Shown piece by piece: positions 62,369 to 64,000 of a stretch of DNA of 64,000 bases. The DNA is from Bacteroidota bacterium. Its GTDB lineage: Bacteria; Bacteroidota; Bacteroidia; Cytophagales; Cytophagaceae. The notes under the pieces were generated by a model, which saw only the letters and a program-made list of their open reading frames with translations, was not told where the DNA came from and did not search any database. Within the stretch, counting starts at the first letter, position 1. Each line of letters starts with the position of its first letter. Location: contig JAEWYS010000004.1 of assembly GCA_023458555.1 (NCBI GenBank), positions 310,001 to 374,000 on the forward strand, given 5' to 3'. The translations under genes were made by a program, and so were the position numbers.

Positions 62369-63043
62369 TTGAAAGCAATGAAAAAAATAATTCCCATACT
62401 GATATTAGTTCTTCTTTCTCAAACAGGATTCAGTCAGTACAACGAATATGAAGCTGCCGAAACCAGACAGCCTGACGCTGGTGTCAAAACCGTGGTCCGG
62501 GTCAATATATTCGGTTCTATGGCCGGGAGCTTTACCGGCGAGATTGAGCGTATTATTAATAAACGGTTTTCTGTACAGCTGGCTGTCGGCTATCGTAGTC
62601 TTAATCTTACACCATTCTTTGTAAATACTGATGTGGCTGATCATGTCAGTTTTTATCAGCATGGATTTACTTTTGTCCCGCAAATGAAATACTACTGGAC
62701 CCATTTCTCTAAAAAATTGCAGAACCCGATGGGTGCCTATATTGCATCATATGTGCGCATCGGTCAATATGACTTTGAGCTGAAAGATGATCTGCTCGAC
62801 GGCAAATATGATCTGACGTATGATCTTACCGCTATTAGCGGAGGGCTTGTCTTTGGATTTCAACTTATTGCAGGGAAACATTTTGCTCTGGATGCTTTTT
62901 TCGGGCCACAGGTAAAACATAAAAAGATCAATAACGAACGCTGGAGATATCCCTCTTCCTCGGATGATGGCGTTGTTACATTAAAAAGATCCGTTATGAC
63001 GTTTGAACCAAGGGTTGGTATTACAGCAGGGATAGCATTTTAA
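62369..63043 (+). CDS. Predicted outer-membrane beta-barrel protein
   Basis: A 224-residue protein with a signal peptide (MKKIIPILILVLLSQTGFSQ from the second Met). Alternating strands follow: VRVNIFGSMAGSFTGEIE, FSVQLAVGYRSLNL, FTFVPQMKYYWTHFSKK, DAFFGPQVKHKKIN and the last strand PRVGITAGIAF. It resembles DUF3575-type/porin-family small barrels. Function unknown. It is divergent from ccmB and 37 bp upstream of pheS. Confidence 0.7.
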   Translation: MKAMKKIIPILILVLLSQTGFSQYNEYEAAETRQPDAGVKTVVRVNIFGSMAGSFTGEIERIINKRFSVQLAVGYRSLNLTPFFVNTDVADHVSFYQHGFTFVPQMKYYWTHFSKKLQNPMGAYIASYVRIGQYDFELKDDLLDGKYDLTYDLTAISGGLVFGFQLIAGKHFALDAFFGPQVKHKKINNERWRYPSSSDDGVVTLKRSVMTFEPRVGITAGIAF

Positions 63044-63080
63044 TCACGATAACAAAGAAAGATTTTGTTCTGATAGATAT

Positions 63081-64000
63081 ATGAAAGAAAAAATAGAAAG
63101 AGTCCTGACTGAAGTTGAAGAATTTAGAATAGAAAACAAAGAACAGCTGGAACAGTTTCGGTTGAAGTTTCTGATTAAGAAAAGTGAGCTTAATGAGCTT
63201 TTTACAGAACTTCGCAATGTCCCGGCAGAAGACAAGCGAATGGTCGGGGCTGAACTGAATAATCTTAAAAATGCCGCTCAGAGTAAATTCAAAGAGGCCT
63301 CGGAAGCAATTGAAAATAATACGGACAATATCTCTGCTGACATTCCTGACCTTACGCTTCCGGTTATTCCGAACGAGCTTGGCACCCGACATCCTCTCAC
63401 CCTGGTCAGAGAACGCATTATTGAGATTTTTTCCCGAATGGGATTCAATCTGTCAGATGGCCCCGAAATTGAGGATGACTGGCATAACTTCACTGCTCTG
63501 AACTTTCCTGAAAACCATCCCGCAAGGGAAATGCAGGACACCTTTTTTCTTGAGAAAAATCCGGATATCGCCTTAAGAACACACACCTCGTCCATTCAGA
63601 TAAGGGTAATGGAAAAGAAACAGCCGCCGATACGTACTCTTGCACCCGGCCGTGTTTTTCGTAATGAGGCTATCTCGGCAAGAGCTCACTGCGTATTTCA
63701 TCAGATTGAAGGTTTTTATATTGATGAGAAAGTAAGTTTTGCAGATCTTAAACAGACTCTGTATCACTTTGCCAAAGAACTATTTGGCGAAGATACCAAG
63801 ATCCGTTTCAGACCTTCGTTTTTTCCGTTTACAGAACCAAGTGCGGAGATAGACATAAGCTGTCTGCTTTGTAAAGGAAAGGGCTGCACAGTTTGTAAAC
63901 ACAGCGGCTGGGTGGAAATCGGCGGTTCCGGCATGATTGATCCCAATGTGATGGAAAACTGTGGCATTGACTCCCGGAAATATTCAGGTTTTGCATTCGG
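63081..64000 (+). CDS. pheS: Phenylalanine-tRNA ligase alpha subunit (3' end outside window)
   Basis: 306 codons are visible from the ATG at 63081 to the right edge; the 3' end is missing. The N-terminal coiled coil (1-~85, with EFRIENKEQLEQFRLKFL) is followed by the catalytic core. Motif 2 region FLEKNPDIALRTHTSSIQIR, FHQIEGFYIDEKVSF and RFRPSFFPFTEPSAEIDI are typical of PheS. The Cys-rich stretch SCLLCKGKGCTVCKHSGWVE gives a CxxC-type insert common in this phylum. It charges tRNA-Phe as an alpha2-beta2 complex with PheT. Confidence 0.96.
   Translation, partial: MKEKIERVLTEVEEFRIENKEQLEQFRLKFLIKKSELNELFTELRNVPAEDKRMVGAELNNLKNAAQSKFKEASEAIENNTDNISADIPDLTLPVIPNELGTRHPLTLVRERIIEIFSRMGFNLSDGPEIEDDWHNFTALNFPENHPAREMQDTFFLEKNPDIALRTHTSSIQIRVMEKKQPPIRTLAPGRVFRNEAISARAHCVFHQIEGFYIDEKVSFADLKQTLYHFAKELFGEDTKIRFRPSFFPFTEPSAEIDISCLLCKGKGCTVCKHSGWVEIGGSGMIDPNVMENCGIDSRKYSGFAF

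Overview
The window reads as a chromosomal stretch of a Gram-negative Bacteroidota, most likely of the order Cytophagales. The evidence is a PorZ-like type IX secretion protein with a C-terminal sorting-type domain, a TonB-dependent receptor remnant, many small beta-barrel proteins with signal peptides ending in xAQ, a Bacteroidota-style ccm cluster, and AT-rich intergenic DNA without clear Shine-Dalgarno motifs. It is ordinary core and envelope chromosome: I see no phage, insertion sequence or CRISPR array.

Positions 1-6.8 kb: the end of an unidentified gene, an AHSA1/SRPBCC protein, and a potassium module. The module is trkH-trkA-small unknown-porin, preceded by a short KdpD (no N-terminal KdpD/Usp part) and KdpE. 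An identical 20-bp element, two 9-bp half-sites 11 bp apart, lies upstream of both kdpD and trkH. I infer that KdpDE here controls a Trk system. A frameshifted TonB-receptor tail follows.

Positions 6.9-16.7 kb: fabF, then a porin, a complete urea ABC transporter (urtABCDE) and an AqpZ aquaporin. The urtA leader is rich in repeats, and a terminator-like hairpin separates urtA from urtB. No urease genes are present.

Positions 17-22.8 kb: a MORN-like unknown protein paired with a DUF2490 protein, a beta-barrel protein, tRNA-Gly(GCC) and tRNA-Leu(UAA) with a shared terminator, and a short alpha-glucan phosphorylase whose PLP lysine position is threonine.

Positions 22.8-41 kb: an exopolysaccharide locus in two opposed operons split by an acyl-CoA dehydrogenase. 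The minus-strand operon (receiver, priming sugar transferase with a degenerate receiver, half-length TolC-like protein, Wzc/GumC with a degenerate kinase, glycosyltransferase, flippase, polymerase) builds and exports the polymer. The plus-strand operon (ugd, uxs, WbpD-like acyltransferase, WbpO-like dehydrogenase, galE, rfbB, WbpP-like epimerase, rfbA) supplies nucleotide sugars. The acyltransferase has family-like sequence upstream of its first AUG.

Positions 41-64 kb: chrA, a lipoprotein, recO, porZ, a conserved unknown, then a long run of minus-strand housekeeping genes: ccmB-ccmC-ccmD-ccmE-ccmF, a DUF2520 protein, a KdsC-like phosphatase, a UbiA prenyltransferase, purN-purH and mreB-mreC-mreD-mrdA-rodA. 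CcmE is the CXXXY variant. The window closes with a beta-barrel protein and the 5' part of pheS.
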